A DNA stretch of 56,635 nucleotides from Roseobacter sp. (GTDB lineage: Bacteria; Pseudomonadota; Alphaproteobacteria; Rhodobacterales; Rhodobacteraceae), in the NCBI RefSeq assembly GCF_024639605.1, contig NZ_JAHEHZ010000003.1, positions 1 through 56,635 of the forward strand, in the 5' to 3' direction. How positions within the stretch are numbered: the first letter of the stretch is position 1; every line of letters begins with the position of its first letter. The translations under genes and the position numbers were made by a program. Below are positions 38,962 to 49,001 of the stretch, piece by piece. The notes below the pieces were generated by a model. The model was not told where the DNA came from. It was given only the letters and a program-made list of their open reading frames with translations, and did no database searches.

Positions 38962-39081
38962 CCTGCGCCTGCGCTGCGGGGAAATCCGACGGAGAAAAAC
39001 CCTTTTGCGAATAAGGAATATGCTTTTAGTCTCCGGGGCAGGGCATCAGAAAGCCCGGAAAGCCAATTGGGAGACGATATT

Positions 39082-39423
39082 ATGGGCAAGCGTGACGATC
39101 TTATTGCGCAATACGCGGACGATCTGAAAAATAAATGCGGGATGAACCCCGATATGGACCTGCTGACAAAGGTCACAATCGGATGCGGCCCGTCGATCTA
39201 TGACGCTGATGCCTCAACCGTGGCCGCCAGCCAGCCGGGAGAACTGGAAACTGTCAAAGACAAGTTTCTGATTAAGAAACTTGGCCTGTCCGATGGTCCC
39301 GAACTGATGGCGGCCATCAACAAAGTCGTTGAGACTTATGGCAAATCCGAGCGGAACAAGTACCGCGCCGTTGTCTATTACATGCTGACCAAACACTTCA
39401 GTAAAGAAGCCGTCTACAGCTGA
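39082..39423 (+). CDS. DUF2853 family protein
   Basis: 113 residues from ATG 39082, after GGGAG. Starts MGKRDDLIAQYADDLKNKCG and contains LTKVTIGCGPSIYDADAS and RNKYRAVVYYMLTKHF, all as in the short cytosolic DUF2853 family of marine proteobacteria and bacteroidetes. Function unknown. Single gene with its own terminator. Confidence 0.85.
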   Translation: MGKRDDLIAQYADDLKNKCGMNPDMDLLTKVTIGCGPSIYDADASTVAASQPGELETVKDKFLIKKLGLSDGPELMAAINKVVETYGKSERNKYRAVVYYMLTKHFSKEAVYS

Positions 39424-39446
39424 CGCGGGACACCACACGATGATGA

Positions 39447-39478
39447 GCGCCCCGTTTCCTAACGGGGCGTTTCTTTTT
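39447..39478 (+). terminator. Intrinsic terminator after the DUF2853 gene
   Basis: Stem CGCCCCGTT / AACGGGGCG with loop TCCT and a T-rich tail (TTTCTTTTTT). Perfect nine-base stem 24 bases after the stop. Confidence 0.92.
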
Positions 39479-39642
39479 TGTACGGCATTTAAACTATTGA
39501 ATGATTGCGGTTTTTTGCGACCGGTTGTATCACATTCTTGTCCGGCCAGTATGGCCAGAACCAGTTTCAGATACACGCGTGGGTATGGGATCGCGTGGGG
39601 TGAAGAGGGGTTCTGGCTTTCGCGTCAGGCCCCTTTTTCCGT

Positions 39643-40038
39643 TCAGAACAGTGTCAGCACCAGCCCGATCACCGTGCATCCGAAGGTGGCATAGCCGCCG
39701 TCGATCAGGATCAGTGTGCGTGGCTTTGCGGAGAAACTGTAAAAGGTGGCAATCCACGGGCTGACCAGAAAGAACCCGATCCCAAAGCCGGAAATCAGCC
39801 CCTTGCCCGCCGTATCGATCGCGCTCAGCTCAAAGATATGTCGCATCATGCCTGCCACCAGAACCGCCCCCAGCAGGCTGGTGACATAGGGCACCGGGTC
39901 CTTTCGGTTTGCCGGAACCCCCTGCCCGTCCAGCGGCACACCGGAGGCTTTCATCCAGCGCTCAGCAAATACCGTGTACCAGAGCGCACCGAACATAAAT
40001 CCGGCGACACCCGCAATAAGAACGCTGAAAAACCCCAT
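39643..40038 (-). CDS. DUF1761 family membrane protein
   Basis: 131 residues with about four hydrophobic helices. FMFGALWYTVFAERWMKASG near the N-terminus is typical of DUF1761; a later SFSAKPRTLILIDGGYATFG is also family-like. Function unknown. ATG 40038 gives the usual N-terminus. Confidence 0.82.
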   Translation of the reverse strand: MGFFSVLIAGVAGFMFGALWYTVFAERWMKASGVPLDGQGVPANRKDPVPYVTSLLGAVLVAGMMRHIFELSAIDTAGKGLISGFGIGFFLVSPWIATFYSFSAKPRTLILIDGGYATFGCTVIGLVLTLF

Positions 40039-40095
40039 GTTCTGACCCCCGACAGATAAATCCATACCTATCGTGGCAAATATCCGCGCTTTCGC

Positions 40096-40515
40096 CTAGT
40101 CAGAAAGGCCCGCGAGCCGGCAGACAATCCGCCATTCATCGTCTGTCACCGGCTGCACCGAGAGCCGCGAATTGCGCACCAGCACCATATCGGCAAGCTC
40201 CGGCTCTTTTTTGATCCGCTCGAGGGTCACGGGCGTTTCCAACGGCTTTACGGCTTTGATATCAACGCATTCCCACCGGTCATCGTCCGTGGTGCTGTCG
40301 GGATGGGCCTCGCGGATCACTTCGACGATGCCTGCGACCGCGCGCTCTTTCTGCGAGTGATAGAAAAACCCGGTGTCGCCCTTTTTCATCTCACGCATGA
40401 AGTTGCGGGCCTGGTAATTGCGCACGCCGTCCCATTCCTCGCCGGCCTCGCCTTTTGCTACCTGATCGTCCCAGCTCCACGTGGAGGGTTCGGATTTGAA
40501 GAGCCAGTGCGCCAT
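40096..40515 (-). CDS. EVE domain protein
   Basis: 139 residues. MAHWLFKSEPSTWSWDDQ, WDGVRNYQARNFMREMKKGDTGFFYHS and a final IVCRLAGLSD are the EVE (thymocyte nuclear protein 1-like) fold, a PUA-like domain that binds modified bases in nucleic acids. ATG 40515 overlaps the stop of the YciI-like gene (TGATG). Confidence 0.9.
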   Translation of the reverse strand: MAHWLFKSEPSTWSWDDQVAKGEAGEEWDGVRNYQARNFMREMKKGDTGFFYHSQKERAVAGIVEVIREAHPDSTTDDDRWECVDIKAVKPLETPVTLERIKKEPELADMVLVRNSRLSVQPVTDDEWRIVCRLAGLSD

Positions 40516-40787
40516 CAGCCGATAACCCTGTTCCATGGAACAAGCTCAACCGAGGCGAAAAGACCCGCTTTTGCATAGGGGTCTGAAGCAGCCCAGGCCT
40601 CTGCTGCGGCCATATCGGCCACATCGAGAATTATCAGCGACCCGCACATGTCACCCGCCGCATCGAGCAGTGGCCCGGCCTGTTGAACGGCGGGTCCGGA
40701 TTTAAGGTATTCCACGTGCAACGGGCGGTTTTCCTGTCTGACAGGCAGCGCGCCGGGCTTGTCTCGCGCAATCAGTGCAACCAGCAT
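40515..40787 (-). CDS. YciI-like protein
   Basis: 90 residues. RPLHVEYLKSG, LIILDVADMAAAEAWAASDPYAKAGLF is the YciI ferredoxin-like fold with a conserved His early and DPY/AGLF late. Exact reaction unknown. Part of the run tsaD-gpsA-YciI-EVE, a conserved alphaproteobacterial cluster. Confidence 0.85.
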   Translation of the reverse strand: MLVALIARDKPGALPVRQENRPLHVEYLKSGPAVQQAGPLLDAAGDMCGSLIILDVADMAAAEAWAASDPYAKAGLFASVELVPWNRVIG

Positions 40788-40788
40788 G

Positions 40789-41751
40789 TTATTCTTCCTT
40801 CAGTGAGCGCGACAAGAGGCGTCGCATGGCCTGGGGTACATCCAAACGGTTTTCGACAAGCGCTGCAACCACCGCCGTGATGGGCATATCGTCCCCTGCA
40901 GCGCGCGCGGCTGCGTCCATCGCCCGGGCGGTTGCGGCCCCTTCGACGGTCACGGCAGGGTCAAATCCGGTCCCCTGCCCCAGCGACAACCCCAGGCGGT
41001 AATTGCGCGACTGTTCCGAGGTGCAGGTCAGCACCAGATCTCCGAATCCCGAGAGCCCGCTGAGCGTTGCGGGGTCCGCACCCCGCCGGGCCGCGAGCCG
41101 CGTCATTTCGGCATTTCCGCGCGTCATCAGGGCCGCGCGGGCACTCTCACCAAGCCCGGCACCGATCGCCGCACCGCAGGCAATCGCCACGACGTTTTTC
41201 AGCGCCCCGCCCAGTGCTGCGCCGGTCACATCGGTGCTGCGATAAAGCCGCAGCGTGACCGACGACAACCGCTCCTGAAGCACCCCGCCAAGGGTTGAAT
41301 CCGCACAGGCCAGTGTCATCGCGGTCGGCAGACCGATGGCAATATCGCGGGCGAAAGCGGGGCCGGTCAGCAGCGCCAGAGGAGCTTCCGGCAGTACATC
41401 GGCGATGACATCCTGCGGCCCCTGCCCGGTATCAAGCTCGATCCCTTTGCAGCAGGCCACCAGCGTTCTGCCGGCAAGCTGCGCGCGATGATCCTGCAGA
41501 AATCCACGCAGCTTCTGCATCGGCACTGCCAGCAGGACGATCTCTGCCTCTGACAGTGCCTGAGCGTCAGATGAAACCCGGATGCTGTCGGGCAGACGCG
41601 CGCCGGGAAGACGCCGCGCATTTTCACGCGTCATGCTGAGTTTCTCTGCTTCGCCTGCGTCGCGCAGCCACAGGGTGACCGGGCCTGTGGCACTGATTGA
41701 AATGGCCAGCGCCGTGCCGAAAGCACCTGCACCTGCCACCGCGACCTTCAT
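40789..41751 (-). CDS. gpsA: NAD(P)H-dependent glycerol-3-phosphate dehydrogenase
   Basis: 320 residues. Makes sn-glycerol-3-phosphate for phospholipids. [18 protein letters not shown] is the dinucleotide fold; [66 protein letters not shown] (catalytic Lys in LKN) and [22 protein letters not shown] confirm it. Overlaps tsaD by ATGA. Confidence 0.97.
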   Translation of the reverse strand: MKVAVAGAGAFGTALAISISATGPVTLWLRDAGEAEKLSMTRENARRLPGARLPDSIRVSSDAQALSEAEIVLLAVPMQKLRGFLQDHRAQLAGRTLVACCKGIELDTGQGPQDVIADVLPEAPLALLTGPAFARDIAIGLPTAMTLACADSTLGGVLQERLSSVTLRLYRSTDVTGAALGGALKNVVAIACGAAIGAGLGESARAALMTRGNAEMTRLAARRGADPATLSGLSGFGDLVLTCTSEQSRNYRLGLSLGQGTGFDPAVTVEGAATARAMDAAARAAGDDMPITAVVAALVENRLDVPQAMRRLLSRSLKEE

Positions 41752-42845
41752 GCCTTTGCCCCCTTTTTGCCGCTGCCCAGCATCGCGGGGCTTGTCTGGT
41801 CCAGCGGCCAGCGGGGACGCGCAGCCAGGGTCATGCCCGACGGCCCGGAAAGTGCCATCTGTTCCAGAGCAGCATACCCGATCATCGCCGCATTATCGGT
41901 GCAAAGTGCCAGCGGAGGCGCGATGAAACGCGCGCCAAACTCTTTTGAAACAGTCTCTAATGAAAACCGGATCATCATATTTGCCGCGACACCGCCGGCG
42001 ACGCAGATTACCGGCGTCTGATCCGCAACCTGCGGGTATGCGGCCATGGCCCGACGCGTTTTTTCGGCAAAAACATCCGCAACTGCGGCCTGAAACCCGG
42101 CACAAAGATCGTGTCGGTCCTGTTCTGTCAGCCCGCCCTGGTCTGCTATCAGCGCGTCCCGGGTCCGTAAAACGGCGGTCTTCAGCCCGGAGAAGGACAT
42201 ATCGCACCCTGGCCTGTCGAGCAGCGGCCTCGGAAAGGCAAAGCGTGCCGGATCACCTTCTTTTGCGGCGGCCTCGACCGCCGGTCCGCCCGGTTGCGGC
42301 AGCCCCAGAAGCCTCGCAATTTTGTCGAAAGCTTCGCCGGGTGCATCGTCGATCGTGCCGCCAAGTCGGGTGAAATCGTCCGGGCCGCGCACAAGCAGAA
42401 ACTGGCAGTGCCCGCCGGAGACAAGCAACATCAGCCACGGGTATGGCACGGCGTCGGTCAGACCGGGCGTCAGCGCGTGACCGGCGAGATGATTGATTCC
42501 GTAAAGCGGTTTGCCGGTGGCGGCCGCCAGCCCCTTGGCACACATCACACCGGACACCACGCCGCCGATAAGCCCCGGACCCGCAGTCACTGCAATTGCG
42601 TCGATGTCATCCAACCCGAGACCTGAGGCCTCCAGCGCCTGTTCCACGCAATGATCAAGCGTTTCAGCATGCGCGCGTGCAGCAATCTCAGGCACAACGC
42701 CCCCGAAACCGGCGTGCAGTTCCGCCTGCCCGTGCACCACGGAGGACAGGATCTCTGTCGCGCCACCGGCCGTCCGGCGCAGCACGGCAGCAGCCGTGTC
42801 ATCACAGCTGCTTTCCAGCGCCAGAACGGTACAGGGTGCGGCCAT
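41748..42845 (-). CDS. tsaD: tRNA t6A37 threonylcarbamoyltransferase TsaD
   Basis: 365 residues. [17 protein letters not shown] at the N-terminus, [27 protein letters not shown] (metal-binding HxxxH), [34 protein letters not shown] and [13 protein letters not shown] are all TsaD. Transfers threonylcarbamoyl to A37 with TsaB and TsaE. ATG 42845 is chosen; the reading to 42968 adds unrelated residues. Divergent from hemD. Confidence 0.97.
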   Translation of the reverse strand: MAAPCTVLALESSCDDTAAAVLRRTAGGATEILSSVVHGQAELHAGFGGVVPEIAARAHAETLDHCVEQALEASGLGLDDIDAIAVTAGPGLIGGVVSGVMCAKGLAAATGKPLYGINHLAGHALTPGLTDAVPYPWLMLLVSGGHCQFLLVRGPDDFTRLGGTIDDAPGEAFDKIARLLGLPQPGGPAVEAAAKEGDPARFAFPRPLLDRPGCDMSFSGLKTAVLRTRDALIADQGGLTEQDRHDLCAGFQAAVADVFAEKTRRAMAAYPQVADQTPVICVAGGVAANMMIRFSLETVSKEFGARFIAPPLALCTDNAAMIGYAALEQMALSGPSGMTLAARPRWPLDQTSPAMLGSGKKGAKA

Positions 42846-42919
42846 CAGGGTGTTTCCGTTGCAAGATAAACGCCCTGCAGGTAACACCGGATGGCTGCGT
42901 AAACAATGCCGGGGGCGAG

Positions 42920-43615
42920 ATGGCAGATCAGAAATTGTCATTGCTGATGACACGTCCCGAGGGCTCAAACGCCGGTTTTGTCGGGATGCTGCCGCCCCGG
43001 GTCCGGTCTGCGGTAGAGGTTATTGAAAGCCCCCTGCTGAGTATCGAATCCCTCGGCGGTACGGCGGCACCGGGCCCGCAGGAAGAAGCGCTTTTTTCCT
43101 CGTCCAACGGTGTGCGGTTTGCCCCGCCGGGTGATGGACGCAGGGCCTGGTGTGTCGGCGCACGCACCACGGCCAGCGCACACGACGCGGGCTGGGAAGC
43201 CGTGCATGCGGGCGACACGGCAGCGGACCTGATCAGACGTATCCTCGCGGAACGCCCGGCGGCAGATCTCGTGCATCTGAGCGGCGCACACACGCGCGGC
43301 GCGATCTGTGAATCGTTGCAGGCTGCGGGGCTCCGGGCCCGGAGAATCGTTCTCTACGATCAGCAACTTCTGAGCCTCAGCCCGGCTGCCCGCGCGCTTT
43401 TTGACCAGCCCCGGCAGGTCATTGTGCCACTTTTTTCACCGCGTATCGCCGTCCGGTTTGTGGCGGAATGCCCGGCCCCCGAACAGGTGATCGCAGTCTT
43501 TCTGAGTGACGCTGTTGCAGCCGGTACGGGTCAGACAGCGTTTTTGCAGCGGATCACTGCCGGCACACCCGATGCGGTTTCCATGGCGGCAAGTATTGAA
43601 AAACTGTTTCGCTGA
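42920..43615 (+). CDS. hemD: Uroporphyrinogen-III synthase
   Basis: 231 residues. Cyclises hydroxymethylbilane to uroporphyrinogen III. The family is very divergent; seen are [50 protein letters not shown] and [16 protein letters not shown], which fit HemD. The start is ATG 42920. No hemC is adjacent. It precedes mic60 and hemY, the usual alphaproteobacterial neighbours. Confidence 0.85.
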   Translation: MADQKLSLLMTRPEGSNAGFVGMLPPRVRSAVEVIESPLLSIESLGGTAAPGPQEEALFSSSNGVRFAPPGDGRRAWCVGARTTASAHDAGWEAVHAGDTAADLIRRILAERPAADLVHLSGAHTRGAICESLQAAGLRARRIVLYDQQLLSLSPAARALFDQPRQVIVPLFSPRIAVRFVAECPAPEQVIAVFLSDAVAAGTGQTAFLQRITAGTPDAVSMAASIEKLFR

Positions 43616-43693
43616 GACAGCTTGGGTTGAGAGGAGTTCCGCCGCGGAGTAAGCTTTCAAAGCGACGCCGGCGGGCGGAGAATCGGATTAGGG

Positions 43694-45172
43694 GTGGATG
43701 TTTTGGCTAAATCGCGCAAATCGGGCAACAAGGAAGAAGACAAAGACCTGTCTGCAGAGACGCCGGAGACGCATGTCACCGATGAAGTATCAGGAAAAGA
43801 CACGCCCGTTATAAAGGCAGATGACACCGACGGGCACGAGCAGCAGGAAGTCTCTGCTGAGCAGTCGGATGCAGCGGATGAGCCAGTTACGGATCCTGAT
43901 GCGATCCTCGCGAAGACGCCTGAGAAAGCGCCCGAACCCGACCCTGAAAATCCCGATGCAGAGCCTGATTTTGTCCTGTTAGAGACAGATGAAACTGAAA
44001 AGAAATCATCCGGGAACCCCTGGTCTGCGGAGGCCGGAGAGGCAGACATTGCGGACACTCAGACCGCAGTAAACGACGCCGGTGAGACCTCTGACGCGGA
44101 TAAACCGGAAGAGGAACCGGCCCTGCCTGTGGTCACTCAGACGACGGTGCGCGAGGTGCACAAAGGCAGCATGTGGCCCGCTGTCTTTGGTGGCGTGATC
44201 GCTGCCCTGATTGGTTTTATCGCAGGCCGCGGCGATCAGCTTGACGCTTATCTTCCGGAATCGATGCAGAGAAGCAGCCTTGATGTTGCAGAGATCGAAT
44301 CGTGGACGGAGGAGCTGCGCTCTGAGTCCGCCGCTCTTTCCGCAAGGATTGAAGAACTGGAAAACGCCGAACCTGTTGTTGCTGATACATCTGAGGTCTC
44401 TGGCGCTGTCGGTGAACTTGCCATGTCAGTTGAAGCCCTTTCCGGGCGGATCACTGATCTGGAAAGCAGGCCGGTCGTCACGGATACCGGCGACAGCGGC
44501 GCCTCTGCCGAAGAGATTGCCGCCCTGCAGTCCGCCCTCGATGAACAGAGCAGGCGGCTCGATGAACAGAGCCAGCAGCTCGATGAACAGAGCCGGCAGA
44601 TTGCTGCAAAAAGCGAAGAGATCGCAAGCCTGCAGGCCGGGGCAGCCAACGCCGAAGCAGCCGCACGTTCAGAGGCTGAAAAGATCCTCGCGCGGGCGGC
44701 TTTGACACGGGTGGTTACGGCCGTCGAAAGCGGTGAGGCTTTTGAGCCGGCGCTGAGCGATCTTGAAGAGGTCGCACCTGTTGAGGTCCCTGAGGCGCTG
44801 CGCACTGCCGCATCTGCCGGTGTCCCCACCATCAGCGATCTGCGTGATAGTTTTCCGGGTGCCGCGCGCGCGGGTCTTGCCGCAGCGCGCAAGAATACAC
44901 CCGAAGCCGAAGTTCAGGGCGTTGGCGCGTTTTTGCGCCGTACGCTCGGTGCGCGGTCTGTGACGCCGCGGGATGGTGATGACCCTGATGCGATCCTGTC
45001 GCGCAGCGAAGCCGCTCTGAAACAGGGTGATATCGCGCTTGCGCTGAGCGAGATGGAGGCTCTTCCCGAACCTGCCAGAACCGCGATGCAGGACTGGATA
45101 GAATCTGCCGAGGCCCGTCAGGCCGCCCGTGACGCTGCAACCACGCTGTCTGACAGCCTGCAAAGTAACTAA
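43694..45172 (+). CDS. Mitofilin-family inner membrane protein Mic60
   Basis: 492 residues. Very acidic N-terminal 150 residues, one membrane helix (about 161-178, WPAVFGGVIAALIGFIAG), a coiled coil (about 195-330) with three EQSRRLDEQS-type repeats, and a C-terminal mitofilin part (ARAALTRVVTAVESGEAFEPAL... VPTISDLRDSFPGAARAGLAAA). Alphaproteobacterial Mic60 shapes inner membranes and is the ancestor of the mitochondrial crista protein. It starts at GTG 43694. Pairs with hemD and hemY as is usual. Confidence 0.9.
   Translation: MDVLAKSRKSGNKEEDKDLSAETPETHVTDEVSGKDTPVIKADDTDGHEQQEVSAEQSDAADEPVTDPDAILAKTPEKAPEPDPENPDAEPDFVLLETDETEKKSSGNPWSAEAGEADIADTQTAVNDAGETSDADKPEEEPALPVVTQTTVREVHKGSMWPAVFGGVIAALIGFIAGRGDQLDAYLPESMQRSSLDVAEIESWTEELRSESAALSARIEELENAEPVVADTSEVSGAVGELAMSVEALSGRITDLESRPVVTDTGDSGASAEEIAALQSALDEQSRRLDEQSQQLDEQSRQIAAKSEEIASLQAGAANAEAAARSEAEKILARAALTRVVTAVESGEAFEPALSDLEEVAPVEVPEALRTAASAGVPTISDLRDSFPGAARAGLAAARKNTPEAEVQGVGAFLRRTLGARSVTPRDGDDPDAILSRSEAALKQGDIALALSEMEALPEPARTAMQDWIESAEARQAARDAATTLSDSLQSN
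44538..44600 (+). repeat. Three tandem 21-bp repeats inside mic60
   Basis: Units at 44538-44558, 44559-44579 and 44580-44600, each starting CTCGATGAACAGAGC. They encode LDEQSRR/LDEQSQQ/LDEQSRQ heptads of the coiled coil. In-frame duplication, so copy number may vary between strains. Confidence 0.85.
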
Positions 45173-45182
45173 GGAAGACATA

Positions 45183-46697
45183 ATGCTCTGGTCTCTGATT
45201 AAGATTGTACTCTTTGTTGCAGCTGTTGCAGCACTGGCACTCGGTGCCGATTACCTGCTCGAAAGCGAAGGCGGTGTGCAGGTCACCGTAATGGGCAGCG
45301 AATACACCTTTGGCCCGCTGCAATCGGTCATCGCCGTGGCGGTGATGGTGCTCGCCGTCTGGATATTGCTGAAACTGCTCTCGCTGCTGATGGCCACGTG
45401 GCATTTCCTCAATGGTGATGAAACGGCGCTGTCGCGGTATTTTGACCGCAACCGGGAACGCAAAGGCTTCGAGGCTCTGTCCGAAGGGCTGATGGCGCTG
45501 GCCAGCGGCGAGGGCCGTGTTGCGATGAACAAGGCCGCCAAAGCCGACCGATATCTCAACAAGCCTGAGCTGACCAATCTGCTCACTGCGCAGGCCGCCG
45601 AAATGGCCGGGGACAAGCGCAAGGCCGAAGAGACATACAAAAAGCTGGTCGCCAACAACGCGACGCGCTTTGTCGGAGTGCGCGGTATTCTGCGTCAGAA
45701 ACTGGCAGAGGGGGACACCGAAACGGCGCTGGCTCTGGCTGAGAAAGCGTTTGCTCTCAAGCCCAGACACGAAGAAACCCAGGACGTGCTGTTGCGTCTG
45801 CAGGCAAGGAAAGAGGACTGGGCCGGTGCGCGGCAGACCCTGAGTGCCAAGCTGAAACACGGCACCCTGCCACGCGACGTGCATAAACGCCGTGATGCGG
45901 TTCTGGCGCTGTCGGAGGCCAGGGATATTATTTCTGACGAGAGTTCTATCGAGGTGCAGGAAAAGGCCATCGAGGCGAATAAACTGTCGCCTGACCTCAT
46001 TCCCGCAGCGGTCATGGCGGCGCGCAGCTATATCCGCCAGCAGCGCCCGCGCCTCGCGACGCGGCTCCTGAAAAAGGCCTGGGAGGCACACCCGCACCCC
46101 GATCTGGCCGCAGCTTTCGCTGAAATAGAGCCTGATGAGACACCCCAGGCCCGGATCAAACGTTTTGCCGCTCTGACCCGGACGCGACCTGACGACCCTG
46201 AGACAAAGATGCTGCTGTCTGAACTGCACATCGCCAACGAGGATTTCCCGGAAGCCCGGCGCGCTCTGGGAGATCTGGTTGAAACCGACCCGACGGTGCG
46301 GTCTGTGACCCTGATGGCGGCGATCGAGCGGGGCGAGGGGGCAGCGGATGCAGTCGTGCGGGGCTGGCTTGCGCGGGCGGTAACTGTTTCGCGCGGCCCG
46401 CAGTGGATCTGTGACAACTGCCAGCACATCCACGCGGAGTGGGCGCCGATCTGTGAGAATTGCGAGAGCTTTGACACGCTGGCCTGGAAACGCCCGCCAA
46501 TGTCGGAAATGGCGATGCCCGGCGGCGTGCAGATGCTTCCTCTGATTGTCGGTACGCTTGAGGACAAATCCGCGACGGAAGAGCCCGACGAAACAACCGA
46601 AGATACCGAAATTGTAGATGCGGAGCTGGTCACGGATCCGCCGGGCGACCCTGCTACGGAAACTCCTGAAAACCAGGAAACCAGCAAAGCCGTCTGA
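45183..46697 (+). CDS. hemY: HemY-like membrane protein with TPR region and CxxC zinc ribbon
   Basis: 504 residues. Two N-terminal membrane helices (about 4-22 and 48-68), a helical TPR-type region (about 90-390), then WICDNCQHIHAEWAPICENCES at about residues 408-429, a double CxxC ribbon like the rubredoxin-type end of LapB, and an acidic tail rich in Glu and Thr. HemY_N proteins were named from the hem operon, yet no porphyrin enzymatic function is shown; they are structural partners in this cluster. ATG 45183 follows AAGGAAG. Confidence 0.88.
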   Translation: MLWSLIKIVLFVAAVAALALGADYLLESEGGVQVTVMGSEYTFGPLQSVIAVAVMVLAVWILLKLLSLLMATWHFLNGDETALSRYFDRNRERKGFEALSEGLMALASGEGRVAMNKAAKADRYLNKPELTNLLTAQAAEMAGDKRKAEETYKKLVANNATRFVGVRGILRQKLAEGDTETALALAEKAFALKPRHEETQDVLLRLQARKEDWAGARQTLSAKLKHGTLPRDVHKRRDAVLALSEARDIISDESSIEVQEKAIEANKLSPDLIPAAVMAARSYIRQQRPRLATRLLKKAWEAHPHPDLAAAFAEIEPDETPQARIKRFAALTRTRPDDPETKMLLSELHIANEDFPEARRALGDLVETDPTVRSVTLMAAIERGEGAADAVVRGWLARAVTVSRGPQWICDNCQHIHAEWAPICENCESFDTLAWKRPPMSEMAMPGGVQMLPLIVGTLEDKSATEEPDETTEDTEIVDAELVTDPPGDPATETPENQETSKAV

Positions 46698-46714
46698 AAC
46701 CCCGGCGCCGGGTC

Positions 46715-46745
46715 TTGACCTTCCAGTTACTGGAACCCTTATGTA
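46715..46745 (+). promoter_or_regulatory. CueR-type promoter and operator of copA
   Basis: TTGACC (46715-46720), a 19-base spacer and TATGTA (46740-46745). The spacer holds a perfect 15-base palindrome TTCCAGTTACTGGAA (46721-46735). The long 19-base spacer with a central dyad is the hallmark of MerR/CueR-activated promoters. Confidence 0.82.
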
Positions 46746-46775
46746 GACGGCATCTGCATAAGGGAACCCTGGTAC

Positions 46776-49001
46776 ATGGCAAATACAGTCACGCTTTCGG
46801 TCGAAAAAATGTCCTGCGCCTCCTGCGTCGGTCGGGTGGATCGCGCCCTTTCGGCGGTGCCCGGGGTTCACAGCGTCGCGGTAAACCTTGCAACGGAAAC
46901 CGCGACCGTCACCGGCGACGTTTCTGCTGACGCTCTGATCGCTGCCGCAACTGACGCAGGATACCCCGCACGCCGGTCCGATGCCGATGCGCTGGCACAG
47001 GGCGCGCGCCGTGATGCAGAAGCCAGCCACCTGAAAAGGCAGGTTATGCTGGCGGCGGCACTGACCGCGCCGGTGTTTTTCCTCGCCATGGGCGCGCATG
47101 TGGTGCCGGCACTCGAAGCTGCGGTCGGGCAGGGGAACAGCCACCTCATTCAGGCCATCCTGACGCTCGCGGTAATGGCCGGCCCCGGGCGCGCTTTCTA
47201 TCGTGACGGGTTTCCGGCGCTTTTCCGGGGCGCGCCCGATATGAACAGCCTCGTTGCCCTCGGCAGCGGTGCGGCGCTGATATATTCGTTGTTTGTGATG
47301 CTGATCCCTTCGGCCTTTCCCGAAGCAGCCCGCGGCGTTTATTTCGAAGCTGCTGCCGTCATCGTGACCCTGATCCTCACAGGACGCTGGCTGGAGGCGC
47401 GCGCGAAAGGCCGTACCGGTGCCGCGATCCGTGCGCTCGCCGGGTTGCAGCCGCGCAGCGCCCGTGTGGAACGCGACGGAAAGACCCTCGAATTGGCCGT
47501 TGCTGACATCGTGACGGGCGACTTTATTCTGCTGCGTCCGGGCGAACGGGTGCCGGTCGACGGCGAAGTGCTCGAAGGCACAGGAGCCGTGGATGAAGCG
47601 ATGATGACCGGCGAGCCGATGCCGGTTGAAAAAACGCCCGGTGATAAGGTCACCGGCGGAACGGTCAATGGCGCGGCCAGCCTCAGGATCAGAGCGACCC
47701 GGGTGGGCAAAGACACCGTGCTTGCCGGCATCATCCGCATGGTGCAACAGGCCCAGGGCGCCAAACTACCAGTGCAGGATCTTGTAGACCGCATCACCAT
47801 GTGGTTCGTTCCGGCGGTTCTGGTGGTGGCTGCGATTGCTGTCGTGGCCTGGGTGATCTTCGGGCCGGCACCTGTCATATCCTACGCTCTGGTGGCCGGT
47901 GTGTCGGTGCTGATCATCGCCTGTCCCTGCGCCATGGGGCTGGCAACGCCGACCTCGATCATGGTGGCGGTGGGACGTGCTGCCGAACTGGGCGTTCTTT
48001 TCCGCAAGGGCGATGCGTTGCAGACGCTGGCCGGGATCGACGTCATCGCATTCGATAAAACCGGCACGCTGACAACCGGGCGACCGGTGCTGGCGAGCCT
48101 GGAACTTGTTGAAGGCCGGGAGAGAACTGACCTGCTGGCGTATATCGCCGCTGTGGAGGCGCGTGCGGAACATCCCGTCGCCCGCGCCATCGTCGAGGCT
48201 GCAAAAGACGCGGGTGCGCCGGAGCACGCGGCGCAGAATGTCTCCGCACGCAGCGGACTGGGCATCGAAGGAGAGGTCGAAGGCCGCACCGTCCTGATCG
48301 GGTCAGGCAAACTGATGGCTGATACCGGGATCAGCACAGCAGAGATGGACGACCGCGCCAGTGAACTTGCAGCGCAGGGTCAGACGGTATTTTTCGCCGC
48401 AATCGACGGCAACGTGGCGGCGCTTCTGGGGGTGTCGGACCAGATCAAAGAGAACGCCCGCGCAACGGTGGCCGCCCTGCGCGCGCATGGTACGGAAGTT
48501 GCCATGATCACCGGCGACCGCGAAGAAACAGCCCGCACAATCGCCAAAGAGATCGGTATCAGCACCGTGGTCGCGGGGGTCATGCCCGACGGCAAGGTCA
48601 GTGCCCTGCAGGAGATCCGCGGCGATGGACGCCGTATCGCATTTGTCGGGGACGGGATCAACGACGCGCCGGCCCTTGCGGCGGCGGATGTGGGCATCGC
48701 CATCGGCGCGGGCACGGATGTGGCAATTGAAGCGGCAGACGTGGTTTTGATGTCCGGCGATCTGCAGGGTGTGATCCGTGCGGTATCAGTCTCTGATAAG
48801 GCAATGCGCAACATCCGTCAGAACCTTTTCTGGGCATTCGGATATAATGTCGCTTTGATCCCCGTCGCCGCCGGGGTCCTTTGGGCCAGTGCGGGTATCC
48901 TGTTGTCTCCGATGCTCGCGGCCGGAGCCATGGCGCTTTCGAGTGTTTTTGTTCTGACCAACGCACTGCGCCTGCGTGGCATGACGGGAGATAAGCTTTG
49001 A
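46776..49001 (+). CDS. copA: Copper-exporting P1B-type ATPase CopA
   Basis: 741 residues. One N-terminal heavy-metal domain with metal site MSCASC (Cys 14, Cys 17), eight membrane helices, phosphatase motif TGEP, CPC metal site (Cys 383-Pro-Cys 385), phosphorylated Asp 427 in [23 protein letters not shown] (the HP motif) and [16 protein letters not shown]. Exports Cu(I) to the periplasm. It is co-transcribed with cueR from a CueR-type promoter. Only one N-terminal metal domain, shorter than E. coli CopA. Confidence 0.97.
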   Translation: MANTVTLSVEKMSCASCVGRVDRALSAVPGVHSVAVNLATETATVTGDVSADALIAAATDAGYPARRSDADALAQGARRDAEASHLKRQVMLAAALTAPVFFLAMGAHVVPALEAAVGQGNSHLIQAILTLAVMAGPGRAFYRDGFPALFRGAPDMNSLVALGSGAALIYSLFVMLIPSAFPEAARGVYFEAAAVIVTLILTGRWLEARAKGRTGAAIRALAGLQPRSARVERDGKTLELAVADIVTGDFILLRPGERVPVDGEVLEGTGAVDEAMMTGEPMPVEKTPGDKVTGGTVNGAASLRIRATRVGKDTVLAGIIRMVQQAQGAKLPVQDLVDRITMWFVPAVLVVAAIAVVAWVIFGPAPVISYALVAGVSVLIIACPCAMGLATPTSIMVAVGRAAELGVLFRKGDALQTLAGIDVIAFDKTGTLTTGRPVLASLELVEGRERTDLLAYIAAVEARAEHPVARAIVEAAKDAGAPEHAAQNVSARSGLGIEGEVEGRTVLIGSGKLMADTGISTAEMDDRASELAAQGQTVFFAAIDGNVAALLGVSDQIKENARATVAALRAHGTEVAMITGDREETARTIAKEIGISTVVAGVMPDGKVSALQEIRGDGRRIAFVGDGINDAPALAAADVGIAIGAGTDVAIEAADVVLMSGDLQGVIRAVSVSDKAMRNIRQNLFWAFGYNVALIPVAAGVLWASAGILLSPMLAAGAMALSSVFVLTNALRLRGMTGDKL

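Noticed and set aside
42846-42919. Missing hemC between tsaD and hemD
   Set aside because: The gap is only 74 bases and hemC commonly lies beside hemE in this order, so absence here is not evidence of loss.
44538-44600. CRISPR-like array
   Set aside because: The repeats are contiguous, in frame and without spacers; they code for a coiled coil.
44832-47747. Antisense open frame of 971 codons across mic60, hemY and copA
   Set aside because: It lies opposite three strongly supported genes and reads as Arg/His/Gln-rich sequence without motifs, typical of long open antisense frames in GC-rich DNA. The 756-codon frame opposite the monooxygenase gene (49811-52081) and the 488-codon frame opposite ahcY (36115-37581) are rejected for the same reason.
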